This document shows, in pieces, positions 29,646-39,040 of a stretch of DNA of 64,000 bases; positions within the stretch are counted from its first letter, which is position 1, and each line of letters starts with the position of its first letter. Origin of the DNA: CAVQMC01 sp963713505 (GTDB taxonomy: Bacteria > Bacteroidota > Ignavibacteria > Ignavibacteriales > Ignavibacteriaceae); NCBI GenBank assembly GCA_963713505.1, contig CAVQMC010000021.1:62001-126000 (forward strand), read 5' to 3'. The notes under the pieces are model-generated. The model was not told the DNA's origin, did not search any database, and saw only the letters and a list, made by a program, of their open reading frames with translations. The translations under genes and the position numbers were made by a program.

Positions 29646-31958
29646 TATTCTTGTTTTATTAATTAAAACAGATAACTCAAAAGGTTGTTGGTTTGGTCCG
29701 CCGCCGGATTCATATTATTCAATTTTTGTTCCTGAACTTTATAATCTTCCCGAACTTAAACCTTTTTTCCTTTCTGAAAATAAATATTTCCCGTTTAATG
29801 AAACTAGTTCCTTAGGTGATAAAACCGACAACCTGAAAGATTGGCTGAAATATTTTGATAACATCCCGGTTATTGATGATATAAATGATGTAGTATATTC
29901 TTCAAATAAAAATGATATTGAAGAAATAAAAGAATATTTGAAAACCGGGAAAAATTCTCCTTTAAATGTTAATCTTAAAGATAATACTCTTATTTCTTAT
30001 TGGGAAAAACATAACTACACGGACGTTCTTGATTATTTATTATATACAAAAGAATGCAGTCCCTATGTTGCTGTTCCGGATTATTGGGAGAACTTTCAAA
30101 GAGATACAACAGGGATGTTCAAATTAATACTAGCCGGAGAAAATAAATACAATGAATGTAAAGATAATTTTATAAAAAACCGTTATGCTTTCCAGGTTAT
30201 CAGACTGCTGCATTATTCGGGCAGATATGAACAAGCGGTAAATTATTATGATAAATATTTCGGAAATCAAAAAAACAGTTTAATTAAATATTGGGCAATG
30301 GAACATAAAGCCGGATGCCTTTATAAGTTAAAGAAAACTGCTGAAGCGGAATACCTGTTTGCTAAAATATTTGATAATTGTTTAAGCAGAAGAACACATT
30401 GTGCACAGAGTTTCAGGTGTAATTCCGATTCCACTTTTGATGCGATATTGTCTCTGTGTAAAAATACTGAAGAAAAAACTTCTGTTATAATGCTGAGAGC
30501 ATATAAAATTTATTACAGTTCAGATATAGATTATATAGATGTTTCTTCGATGAAGCAAATTTATTCTCTTGATCCAAAATCCAAATATCTTGAATTGATG
30601 CTTCAAAGAGGACTTTCCAAAATGGAAAGGAATATACTTCCTCCGACTTATGAAGACCTGCGGAGTTATGAAATACCTTATAAATTTGAAATACAAACCA
30701 GCGATTCTTATTATGATTTTGGAAAACTTGTTACAAAAATTGCGGAAGAACAGAAAATAGAAAATCCTTATTTATGGTATTTTGCCGCAGGTTATATTTC
30801 AACATTAAATCATGAAAACAAAAATGCGGATGAACTTTTTATAAAAGCAAAACAGCTTTGTCCCAAAGAAAATCTTGATATTGTTAACCGGATTAAAATT
30901 GTTCAAGTTATTAACAAAGTCGACGGTTATAAAACAATTGATGCAAAAGCAGAAGCTGAAATGCTTCCGGGTCTAGAATGGTTAAGGAAAAACGAATCGA
31001 TTAAAAGATTAAAATCTGAAGATGCTTTTTATTATATAGCACTTTTACTAAGAGCAAAGTACCTAGCTCAAAAAGATTCTGTTAAAGCAAGCATGTGGAT
31101 GGGAATTAGGGTAACAATAAACGATTGGTACAATAGAAAAAATGCTTTTGACTATAATATATTTGATGATTATTATAACGAACCTGTTCGTGAGATTTAT
31201 AATTTATTAAGGGCACAAAACTTATCTCCGTACGATAAATTCTTAGTCGCAAATTATTCTTTTGATTTAAATAAATTTAAGGTGCTTATTGCAACAAAAG
31301 ATTTGCTTCAGCATAACTTTAAAGAAGCAGTAAATTTATTTTCGGATAAACCACTTTACAGGGAATATGATAAAAAAGTTACATTGCCTGCTAATCCTTT
31401 TATCATACATATTAAGGACTGCAGTTATTGCGACTATAAAGCTCCCAAAGATGAAACATTCAATAAAAAAACTTTTGCTGAAAGAATGATTAATCTTCAA
31501 AAACTTGCAGAAATAAATAAATCAAACAATGCTGAATATTACTTCTTGCTGGCAAACGGTTATTATAATATGACTTATTTTGGAAATTCATGGCAGTTAG
31601 TTTCTTTTAACAGGAAATTCCCTGACTGGATTTTTGGAATAGACAGATCGCTTCCAAAGGAATTCTTCGATTGTTCAACTGCAAAGGAATATTATCTAAA
31701 AGCAATGAATGCTTCAAATGACAAAGAGTTTGCAGCAAAGTGCTGCTTTATGGCTGCCAAATGCGATCAAAATAAATTTTATAACGAGAAATATCAGTTA
31801 TGATTTGCTGGTATAAAAATCGAAGTAAGTATTTTGAAATAAAAGATAAGTACCGTGATTATTTTAGAAAAATGCAAAAAGATTATTCAGATACTAAGTT
31901 TTACAAGCAGGCAATCGAAGAATGTAAATATTTTAATGCTTTTGTAAATAAAAATTAA
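29602..31958 (+). pseudogene. large exported partner protein with helical repeats, frameshifted near its end
   Basis: The main frame gives 733 residues and stops at 31803. It has an N-terminal signal anchor (I-L-F-S-V-S-I-L-V-L-L-I), C-W-F-G-P-P-P just after it, and a helical TPR-like middle (Y-S-G-R-Y-E-Q-A-V-N-Y-Y, Y-F-A-A-G-Y-I-S-T-L-N-H). From 31803 a -1/+2 frame continues with protein-like sequence (W-Y-K-N-R-S-K-Y-F-E-I-K, F-Y-K-Q-A-I-E-E-C-K-Y-F) to TAA at 31958. That adds about 50 residues and a further helical repeat. The frame change truncates rather than destroys the protein. It is translated together with the lipoprotein upstream, to which it is probably functionally linked. Confidence 0.75.
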
Positions 31959-32019
31959 ATTAAAGATTTCTATTTGTATGAAAAGAAATAATATCTAAAA
32001 ATATTAATATCGGATAATA

Positions 32020-33351
32020 TTAATCTTCAAAATATTCATTTCCTTCATAGTCTATATATCCGGATTTTATTACTTCTTTGCCCGTTGAATAATCCCAGAT
32101 TACAATTCCCGAAATTCCATTTTTAAATTCCGAAATATAATTATATTTAAATGGCAGCAAGATATCTCCGTTTTTGTTTATCATACTTGTTAAGCGTTTA
32201 TTATTATACACAAAAGCAATTCCGTCATGAAATGAGTTTGCATCTCTGAAAGAAAAAGGAATAACTAATTGGTTTTTCTTATTTATGTAGCCGCATCCCT
32301 TCTTCTGGTCAGCCACAACTGCCAATCCTTCGGAAAAAGTTTTTGCAGCTTTGTAAACAATTGGAATAATAATTTCGTTTTTCTCATTTACAAATCCCCA
32401 CTTTCCTGAGAATTTAACAGGAAAAAGGCCTTCACCGAATTGCTCAATATCTTGATAAATAAAAGGAAGTATTGTGTCTCCTTCTGCATTTATTATTCCG
32501 TATTCTCCTTTTTTAACTTTAAAGTAATCATTCCATCTTACAGGTTTTTCTTCTATGTCTAAAGCGCTTAAAGGTTCAAGATTATTATCTAATAATCCGA
32601 ATTTATTATTCTTTTTTAACAGCACTTGCCCTGTCTTGTAAATATCTGTATGATCATAATCAAAGGGAACTAGAATCGAATCATTAGCATTGATTATACC
32701 GTATTTGCCGTTAAGTTTAACTGCTGCAATTCCATTTATAAAATCGTATGCATATTGATATTTAAAATCAATTACTGTTTTCCCGCTTGTATCGATATAG
32801 CCATATTTATTATTATAATTTACCGGACACAAACCGTCGCTGAAAATACCAGCGTCGTTGTAGATAAGAGGGATAATAATATTCAAATTCTTATCTGTAA
32901 AACCATACTTTACATTTTGAACCCGGAATAAATTATTATTACTTTTTACAAAGTACAGATATTTTAATGGGATAATCGTTTGGCCTTTTTTATCTAACTT
33001 GCCTCGTTTGCTGTATTTACGAACCATAAAAGTTTCACCGTCTCTAGTTTTTATATCATTATACTCAAATGGAATCACAACGTTGCCGCCCGCATCAATA
33101 ACTCCGTACAGTTTTTGTTTAATAGCAATAAATAATTTACTATCTGCAGGATAGATTCTATCATATTCAATAGGAACTGAAAATTCTTTCTTCTGATTGC
33201 AAATGCCCCACTTATCTCCTTTGCGATATGGAATATAAATATCTGAACTGATAATACCTGTGCATGAATAAAATATAATTGTTAATAAAAACGAAACAAT
33301 TAATTTTATTATTTTAGAGCTGACATTTTTACCCATAGTAAACCACTTCAA
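32020..33351 (-). CDS. WG-repeat lipoprotein
   Basis: This 443-residue protein has an N-terminal lipobox-like F-Y-S-C at residues 27-30. A second start six codons further in (M-G-K-N) is possible. About twelve WG-type repeats of about 35 residues follow, with K-W-G-x-x-N/D, then V/I-I-P and an aromatic residue (for example K-Y-G-Y-I-D-T-S-G-K, K-W-G-F-V-N-E-K-N-E). WG repeats form beta-sheet arrays thought to mediate binding at the cell surface. The gene is intact, single, and convergent with the gene pair upstream. Confidence 0.88.
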   Translation of the reverse strand: MKWFTMGKNVSSKIIKLIVSFLLTIIFYSCTGIISSDIYIPYRKGDKWGICNQKKEFSVPIEYDRIYPADSKLFIAIKQKLYGVIDAGGNVVIPFEYNDIKTRDGETFMVRKYSKRGKLDKKGQTIIPLKYLYFVKSNNNLFRVQNVKYGFTDKNLNIIIPLIYNDAGIFSDGLCPVNYNNKYGYIDTSGKTVIDFKYQYAYDFINGIAAVKLNGKYGIINANDSILVPFDYDHTDIYKTGQVLLKKNNKFGLLDNNLEPLSALDIEEKPVRWNDYFKVKKGEYGIINAEGDTILPFIYQDIEQFGEGLFPVKFSGKWGFVNEKNEIIIPIVYKAAKTFSEGLAVVADQKKGCGYINKKNQLVIPFSFRDANSFHDGIAFVYNNKRLTSMINKNGDILLPFKYNYISEFKNGISGIVIWDYSTGKEVIKSGYIDYEGNEYFED

Positions 33352-33525
33352 TATCTGTATATAAAATTTAATTTTATTTGGAGTTAAATGGAAGGTTATT
33401 TATGTATTTTTTATTTTGGAAAACGGATAGAAAAATATGCAAAATCTTAATATCTCAGTTTCTTAACCTTAATTAATAGGTTTATATTTGGCCAGGACAC
33501 AAAGCTTATTTTAATGATAGTTTTT
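33352..33525. other. intergenic DNA upstream of the WG gene
   Basis: No gene was seen. It is the leader side of the WG-repeat gene. The 45-base remnant noted next adjoins it. Confidence 0.35.
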
Positions 33526-33570
33526 TCAATACATCAATTCTTCAGATTCAAAACCAAAATCTTTTACATT
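33526..33570 (-). pseudogene. 3'-end remnant of an HMA-like gene
   Basis: These 45 bases are nearly identical to the 3' end of the gene at 33765. Read on the minus strand they encode V-K-D-F-G-F-E-S-E-E-L-M-Y and stop, against V-K-D-F-G-F-E-C-E-E-L-M-Y in the intact gene. The rest of the duplicate is not recognisable in 33571-33764. It is a degraded tandem copy. Confidence 0.7.
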
Positions 33571-33764
33571 ATCCCTGCCACCGGAATAAATTTATTTTGC
33601 CAACTATTCAAATATTCATATTTCACCATTTATTACTTCTAACGGTTATAAAATTAAATTATAACCCATGAAGGTTATATTTGACAATTATAACAACTTA
33701 TTGCTAACTAATTTTTTATTCTAGGTTTGATTCTAATTAATTATTAAAATTTTTAATGAGTTTA

Positions 33765-33980
33765 TCAATACATCAATTCTTCACACTCAAAACCAAAATC
33801 TTTTACTTTATTAATTAATTCATCCTGGTTTAAATCATTTCCCACAATACGTAAAACTTTATCTCTGTCGCCGTAATCAACAGTGCATTCGTTTATTTTA
33901 AAATTATTCCTTAGTAATTTTTCAACCGGTTTAAAATTGTGAACAGTATTTATATTCGTTTTCAAAATTAAGATGTCCAT
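33765..33980 (-). CDS. heavy-metal-associated (HMA)-like domain protein lacking the CxxC motif
   Basis: This 71-residue protein follows the ferredoxin-like beta-alpha-beta-beta-alpha-beta layout of HMA domains: I-L-I-L-K-T-N-I strand, helix with P-V-E-K-L-L, C-T-V-D-Y-G-D-R-D-K-V-L-R-I-V-G, then L-I-N-K-V-K-D-F-G-F-E. The loop where metal-binding HMA proteins have M-x-C-x-x-C is N-I-N-T-V-H, so copper or zinc binding at that site is not expected. A degraded copy of its 3' end lies about 195 bases further downstream. It follows the sigma-factor pair in the same direction, 32 bases away. Confidence 0.75.
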   Translation of the reverse strand: MDILILKTNINTVHNFKPVEKLLRNNFKINECTVDYGDRDKVLRIVGNDLNQDELINKVKDFGFECEELMY

Positions 33981-34012
33981 AATTTCACCCTTAATTTTAT
34001 TTATAAATTAGC

Positions 34013-34315
34013 TTAAGCATTTTGCCCGTCTAAATTTTCATCCGTAGATTTATTTTCTTCTTCAAATCTTTTTTTCCAGTATTCTTTAGACCTTATATGA
34101 GAAGGCGGCCCGACTCTTTTGTGAAAACCGAAAAACAAAATTTTTGAAAGTATTAATAATCCTAATGCCTGGAAATAAGTAATTTCAGTTAATCCGAAGA
34201 TTGCTGGCATGAGCCAGTTCCATAATAGAAATACGAGAAGCGAAAAAAATGCAAGGAAAATAATCGCAAATCCGATTCCTCTTGCAATGAATCTTTTTTT
34301 ATTTGTGTGATGCAT
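34013..34315 (-). CDS. small two-helix membrane protein linked to an ECF sigma gene
   Basis: This 100-residue protein has two hydrophobic helices at about residues 12-34 and 45-62, flanked by basic residues, and a charged C-terminal tail (K-E-Y-W-K-K-R-F-E-E-E-N-K-S-T-D-E-N). It lies 4 bases downstream of an ECF sigma gene, so the two are one operon. Its position suggests a role connected with the sigma factor, perhaps membrane retention, but there is no anti-sigma zinc motif. Confidence 0.8.
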   Translation of the reverse strand: MHHTNKKRFIARGIGFAIIFLAFFSLLVFLLWNWLMPAIFGLTEITYFQALGLLILSKILFFGFHKRVGPPSHIRSKEYWKKRFEEENKSTDENLDGQNA

Positions 34316-34319
34316 AATT

Positions 34320-34862
34320 TTACCCGTTTATAAATTTATCTAATTTTTTCTTTAACTGTTTAACCGCGTAATGTTTGCGGGAAAGCAGAGTGTTTACACT
34401 TAAACCTGTTAAGTCCGATGCTTCTTTAAACGATAGTCCGTCAATTTCAGTCATTACAAAAATATTTTTTTGTTCATCAGGAAGTTCATCAAGTGCTTTT
34501 TCAAAATTATCATAAAACTCATCTCTTAAAATCAAATCTTCCGGAGTTATATCAATAGACGGAAGAAAATCTTCAATTGAAAAAGTTTCTTCTTCATCCG
34601 GAAAATCTTTAATTGTACTTGTAAAGGTTTCGGTTTTTTTCTTCCTGCTTTTATCGATTATTCTGTTCTTAGCGGTTTTGAATAACCAGTTGTTTACTTT
34701 CTCAATAACTTCAATATCTGCATAACTTATAAATTGATAGAACACATCCTGCAGAATATCTTCCGCATCTTCTTTAGAAGGAACGAACTTTCTGATGAAG
34801 TTAAACAGACCTTTCTTTTCTTTTGCAAAAGTTTGTTCAATTGTTTTAGCTTGTTCAGTCAT
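34320..34862 (-). CDS. ECF-family RNA polymerase sigma factor
   Basis: This 180-residue protein has region 2 at residues 15-75 (E-D-A-E-D-I-L-Q-D-V-F-Y-Q-F and W-L-F-K-T-A-K-N-R-I-I-D). The acidic linker contains P-D-E-E-E-T-F. Region 4 at 120-175 has L-P-D-E-Q-K-N-I-F-V-M-T-E-I-D-G-L-S-F-K-E-A and the T-G-L-S-V-N-T-L-L-S-R-K helix-turn-helix. It heads a small operon with a two-helix membrane protein and possibly the HMA-like gene. About 660 bases of repeat-containing DNA separate it from the divergent gene at 35527. Confidence 0.92.
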   Translation of the reverse strand: MTEQAKTIEQTFAKEKKGLFNFIRKFVPSKEDAEDILQDVFYQFISYADIEVIEKVNNWLFKTAKNRIIDKSRKKKTETFTSTIKDFPDEEETFSIEDFLPSIDITPEDLILRDEFYDNFEKALDELPDEQKNIFVMTEIDGLSFKEASDLTGLSVNTLLSRKHYAVKQLKKKLDKFING

Positions 34863-35030
34863 TAACCGGTTTATTGTTTCCTATTAATAAAGACGAATGA
34901 GTGTAGAAAATATTTTAAAGTTTTCAAAGAAAGACAAGAAGTTTATGATTTAATAAAAAATAGCTTGAAAAATGATGAATTTTGAGGATGAATGGGATAC
35001 TCTTTGGTTTCTTTGTAGAACTCTGTGTCA

Positions 35031-35388
35031 TTAATTAACCGCAAAGTTCGCAAAGCAGCGCAGAGATAATTTTCTTGATCCAAATGTTAACTCTATAGGA
35101 ATTAAATGTTTGTAATAATATAGATAAATAATGAATCTGAACTCAATAGGAGTTCTATCTTAAATATCCTCCGTGGATCTTTATGTCTTCTTTGTGCGAC
35201 TCTATGTAATTAATTAACCGCAAAGTTCGCAAAGCAGCGCAGAGATAATTTTCTTGTCCGAATGTTAACTCTATAGGAATTAAATGTTTGTAATAATATA
35301 GATAAATAATGAATCTGAACTCAATAGGAGTTCTATCTTAAATATCCTCCGTGGATCTTTGTGTCTTTTTTGTGGCTCTCTATGTCTT
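35031..35388. repeat. two tandem copies of a 179-bp mosaic intergenic repeat
   Basis: The unit starting TTAATTAACCGCAAAGTTCG at 35031 recurs at 35210, giving a period of 179 bases with only a few differences. Inside each unit are CCGCAAAGTTCGCAAAG and CCTCCGTGGATCTTTG-type words, and a perfect small hairpin, GAACTC-AATAG-GAGTTC. These words resemble the scattered non-coding repeats with G-C-A-A-A-G steps seen in Bacteroidota and other genomes. No frame is supported within 34863-35526, and the function is unknown. Confidence 0.85.
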
Positions 35389-35526
35389 CTTTGCGAAACT
35401 CTGTGTAACTAAAAAAACTTCTTATCAACTAAATTTAAAATTTATTATTCTTTATTAAAAAATTATGCAAGTTTAAATTCATTTATTTGTCTAACTTAGA
35501 AAAAGCGAATTAATAAAGGATCTGTG

Positions 35527-37039
35527 ATGCAATTAGGCTCAATTCTAAAAACAACATCATTTATATTTTTAATCTCTTTTTATGTAATAACTTTTGCACA
35601 AAGCTATCCAATTAACGATACAGGCCAGGACAAATGCTACGACACTCTTAATGTAATTTCTCCTCCTCAGCCCGGCGAACCATTTTACGGCCAGGATGCT
35701 CAATACAATGGAAACCAATTTTCATTTCATGATAACGGCGATGGAACAGTTTCTGATTTAAATACCGGACTTACATGGCAGAAATTTTTATTTGAAGATA
35801 AATATACATTTCAGCAAGCTCTTGCAATTGCAGATTCTTCAACTCTCGCAGGTTACACAGACTGGCGGCTTCCGTCAATAAAAGAACTTTATTCCTTAAT
35901 AGATTACAGGGGAATGACTGGAACAAGCGCTGCAGAATCAATTCCATATATAGATACTAGTTATTTTGAATTCAGATACGGCGATGAAACAATTGAAAGG
36001 TTTATCGATGCACAATATATATCAAGCACTGAATATACAGGCACAACAATGAACGGAAATTTCACTGTATTCGGAGTTAACTTTGCAGACGGAAGAATTA
36101 AAGGATATCCCGGTGCTACAACACCAAACGGTGATAAATTATTCGAAGTGAAATTAGTCCGGGGAAACACTAATTATGGAATAAACGATTTTGTTGATAA
36201 TAATAACGGAACAATAACTGATAATGCAACAGGTTTAATGTGGACAAAAGCCGATAACGGAACCGGACTAAACTGGCAGCAGGCTTTGGAATATGCTTAT
36301 CAGAAAAACCAGGAGGATTATTTGGGCTCACAACGATTGGCGTTTACCAAATGCAAAGGAACTTCAGAGTATTGTTGATTATTCAAGATCACCGCAGGCA
36401 ACAAATTCCGCTGCAATTGATTCAATGTTCGAAGTTACTCAGATTATTGATGAAGGGGGGAATACAAACTATCCTTTTTACTGGACCAATACAACGCATC
36501 AGGACGGCAATGTTGATAATAGATATCAAAAAGCTGTTTATGTTGCATTCGGAGAAGCGCTTGGATTTATGGAAGTTCCGCCGAATTCAGGAAATTATGT
36601 TTTAATGGATGTACACGGAGCAGGTGCTCAGAGAAGCGATCCGAAATTTGGTGATCCTGATAATTATCCCCATGGTTTCGGTCCGCAGGGTGATGTTATA
36701 CGAATTTATAATTATGTAAGATTAGTTAGAAATGCATCGGTAACCGGAGTAAAGCAAAGTAAAGTAAATGTCCCGAAGCAATTTCAATTAACTCAGAACT
36801 TTCCAAATCCATTTAATCCAACTACCAATATTGGATTTACGATTTCGGATTTCGGATTTGTTTCTTTAAAAGTTTACAATTCACTTGGAGAAGAAGTAAC
36901 TGAATTAATTAATAAAGTAATGCCAGCCGGAACTTATAATGTAAAATTCGATGGTAAAAATTTGGCAAGCGGGGTTTATTTTTATAGAATTAAAACGGGC
37001 AATTTTATTCAAACTAAAAAGATGTTATTAATTAAATAA
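35527..37039 (+). pseudogene. DUF1566 (Lcl C-terminal) T9SS protein, one frameshift
   Basis: ATG 35527 is chosen over the GTG three bases earlier; AAAGGA lies upstream. A signal peptide ends T-F-A-Q. Two DUF1566-type domains follow, each with the family's D-W-R-L-P-S/N-x-K-E-L core. The first is at about residue 115. The second lies just past a one-base frame change at about 36324-36331. The continuation carries W-T-N-T-T, a Y-N-Y-V-R-L-V-R end, and a sorting domain (N-F-P-N-P-F-N-P-T, final K-K-M-L-L-I-K). Undoing one base gives about 503 residues. Members of this family are secreted lectin-like or structural proteins. Confidence 0.85.
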
Positions 37040-37056
37040 TTACTTCTAGTATCTAT

Positions 37057-37091
37057 ATAAAAGCCCGTTCTATTAACAGACCGGCTTTTAA
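37057..37091 (+). terminator. probable intrinsic terminator
   Basis: AAAAGCCCGTTCT and AGACCGGCTTTT form an imperfect stem around ATTAAC, ending in T-rich sequence, about 20 bases after the stop of the DUF1566 gene. Confidence 0.7.
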
Positions 37092-37302
37092 TCTAATCTT
37101 TAATTCAAAAAAATCGAATAACTTTATTGTAACAACTGTTCAATCTATACACAGTATCGTTTTTTTAGTAAAAATTCGAACGAAAATCATAAATGCGCAA
37201 AATGTCCTATTAATTGCGCAAATAATACCAGACTTCAATTTAACTTCCCGTTATTTTAACACCGATTTTATTAATTCATAAATAAGTTATCATTATTAAA
37301 CT

Positions 37303-37743
37303 TTGAAAATCATAAATCTTAATGGAATAATTTCCGATGCCGGTAAAATTAAAGTTAAAACGGAAAAAAATATTAATTGGAATGATTTAACCGATGAACC
37401 ACTGCCTATGCTACCTATCGGCAGTTCGGTCCTAATTACAATTTCATTTAATGAGGATGAATTTATATACGGGAAAGAAGGAATAGTATGGGCAACATAT
37501 AATATAAGACAGGCTGAAATTATTAGAAATGCGCTTCTGGAATTGTACATAAATTCTGAAATCCATGAAGTCCCGTTCTTTAATGACAATATGCATTTAA
37601 TTAAAGTTACCAACTTAGAAGAGATTAATGATGCAGCTGACTTTATCTGGAGAAGCGGCAGTGGACTTCGTCTTAAACCTGATTGGAATTATGCCGAAGG
37701 TGAAAATAATAAAAGTTTCGAGCTATGGCTAAGCGGGCATTAA
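37303..37743 (+). CDS. DUF2007-like putative signal-transducing domain protein
   Basis: This 146-residue protein has a central stretch, W-A-T-Y-N-I-R-Q-A-E-I-I-R-N-A-L-L-E-L-Y-I-N-S-E-I. Its strand-helix-strand pattern resembles the small DUF2007-type domain found alone in Bacteroidota. The start is uncertain: a TTG at 37303 begins the frame and no ATG lies near. No signal peptide. The gene is flanked by AT-rich spacers and is probably monocistronic. Confidence 0.6.
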   Translation: MKIINLNGIISDAGKIKVKTEKNINWNDLTDEPLPMLPIGSSVLITISFNEDEFIYGKEGIVWATYNIRQAEIIRNALLELYINSEIHEVPFFNDNMHLIKVTNLEEINDAADFIWRSGSGLRLKPDWNYAEGENNKSFELWLSGH

Positions 37744-37913
37744 TAACTAAATAAAATACTTTCTAAACAAATAATAAATTTGCATAAATATTAGTTCATC
37801 ACAATATCGAGATATTTCGTTTGTAAGTAAAAGAACATAATATAACAAATTTTAATTTTTAAAAAGTTACTATTAGCTAACAAATTTTTAAAAAACTAAA
37901 GGAGAATAGTAAA

Positions 37914-38339
37914 ATGTCAAAAGAAGAAGATGTTCGTATGGCATCAAAGCAGTTCTACAATGCATTAAACGATATGGGAAATGGGATAGCAGGCAAAATG
38001 GACGGTCTTTGGTCGCATGATGAAAATGTAACAGCTATGCATCCCATCGGCGGCCGGGATCTCGGATGGGCTGCTGTTAAAAATTCATTCGATCAAGTTG
38101 CCGCAATAGCATCTGATGGTAAGATAGAATTGAAGGATCAGCTTATTCATGTTGCAGGCGATTTAGCTTACGCGATAGGTACTGAAACCGGGGGATTTAA
38201 ACTTGCCGGGAACGAGGTTAAGATAGAACAGCGAGTCACTAATATTTATCATCTTGAAGATGGGCAGTGGAAGATGGTTCATCACCATGCAGATATATCT
38301 CCGGATATGCTCAATGTACTCAGCAAATTAAAACCTTAA
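37914..38339 (+). CDS. SnoaL/NTF2-like cytoplasmic protein
   Basis: This 141-residue protein begins after a strong AAAGGAGAATAG site. It has the NTF2-like cone fold pattern: an N-terminal helix with A-S-K-Q-F-Y-N-A-L-N-D-M, then L-W-S-H-D-E-N-V-T-A-M-H-P-I-G-G, and strand pairs ending W-K-M-V-H-H-H-A-D-I-S. The conserved H-P-x-G-G and H-H-x-D elements fit the SnoaL_3/DUF4440-type ketosteroid-isomerase-like family, in which the active pocket is variable. Substrate unknown. The next gene encodes an exported NTF2-like protein about 70 bases away, so the pair may be functionally related. Confidence 0.85.
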   Translation: MSKEEDVRMASKQFYNALNDMGNGIAGKMDGLWSHDENVTAMHPIGGRDLGWAAVKNSFDQVAAIASDGKIELKDQLIHVAGDLAYAIGTETGGFKLAGNEVKIEQRVTNIYHLEDGQWKMVHHHADISPDMLNVLSKLKP

Positions 38340-38407
38340 AGTAAAAGGTAGAACAGCGTGTTCTTAATTTTAAAAGTTTTTTCAATAATCCTTAAGGAGT
38401 TAGTGCT

Positions 38408-38878
38408 ATGAAAAAATCTCTGTTATTTTCTTTAGTATTATTTGCAGTAATAATGTTAACTGCAAACAGCTTTGCCCAGCAATGGACAAGCGAACAGAAA
38501 GATGTCTGGTCAGGCGTTGAAAAATATTGGGAAGTTTCTGCCTCGGGTGATGCTGCAGGTTTTTTGTCCTATTTTGATGACAGTTATGAAGGATGGAATA
38601 ATAGTTCTCCGGTTCCCATGAACAAAGCAAATGTAAGCAAATGGATAAAAAACGGACTCAAAAATAGTACAACTGTTTTATATACCATTACTCCAATAAC
38701 TATCTGGGTTAAAGGAGATTTTGCATATGTCCATTATTATTATGCGGAAATTGATAAAGATAATAAAACGGGAAAAAATGAAACTAATGCTGGAAACTGG
38801 ACGGATATTTTGATGAAGGATGGTGGAGTTTGGAAGCTGATCGGAGATCATGGCGGAAGAACTTCTAAAACAGAATAA
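38408..38878 (+). CDS. exported NTF2-like protein
   Basis: This 156-residue protein starts after AAGGAGTTAGTGCT. A signal peptide covers residues 1-23 (ending S-F-A-Q). The mature domain has W-S-G-V-E-K-Y-W-E-V-S-A-S-G-D-A, an F-D-D-S-Y-E-G-W element, and a final V-W-K-L-I-G-D-H-G-G, consistent with the SnoaL/DUF4440 NTF2-like fold. It probably acts in the periplasm. Together with the cytoplasmic family member before it, this makes an intact two-gene set ahead of the DUF6090 array. Confidence 0.85.
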   Translation: MKKSLLFSLVLFAVIMLTANSFAQQWTSEQKDVWSGVEKYWEVSASGDAAGFLSYFDDSYEGWNNSSPVPMNKANVSKWIKNGLKNSTTVLYTITPITIWVKGDFAYVHYYYAEIDKDNKTGKNETNAGNWTDILMKDGGVWKLIGDHGGRTSKTE

Positions 38879-38915
38879 AATTTCTTGGTGTTATTTCTAA
38901 ATTTAATTCCAATAT

Positions 38916-38960
38916 AAAGATGTCATTATCTCGCTACAGGCGGACAGTGACATCTTTTTT
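38916..38960 (+). terminator. intrinsic terminator before the DUF6090 array
   Basis: AAAGATGTCA (38916-38925) and TGACATCTTT (38948-38957) pair perfectly around a 22-base loop, followed by T residues. It should isolate the array from the NTF2-like genes. Confidence 0.88.
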
Positions 38961-39007
38961 ACATTAACTTATATCCTATTTAATTATCAAGAATAGAGTA
39001 GATAATT

Positions 39008-39040
39008 ATGAAAGCAAAATCAATATTTAGTTTAATATGA
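39008..39040 (+). CDS. possible 10-codon leader ORF coupled to the array
   Basis: ATG at 39008 starts a frame encoding MKAKSIFSLI and stopping at 39038-39040. The stop overlaps the ATG of the first DUF6090 gene by the A-T-G-A arrangement. No good ribosome-binding site is seen in front of either start, so translational coupling is possible. It may also be chance. Confidence 0.3.
   Translation: MKAKSIFSLI

Noticed and set aside
35031..35388. Insertion sequence ends or an attachment site
   Set aside because: No transposase or integrase, no terminal inverted repeats, and the units are simple direct repeats of known mosaic type.
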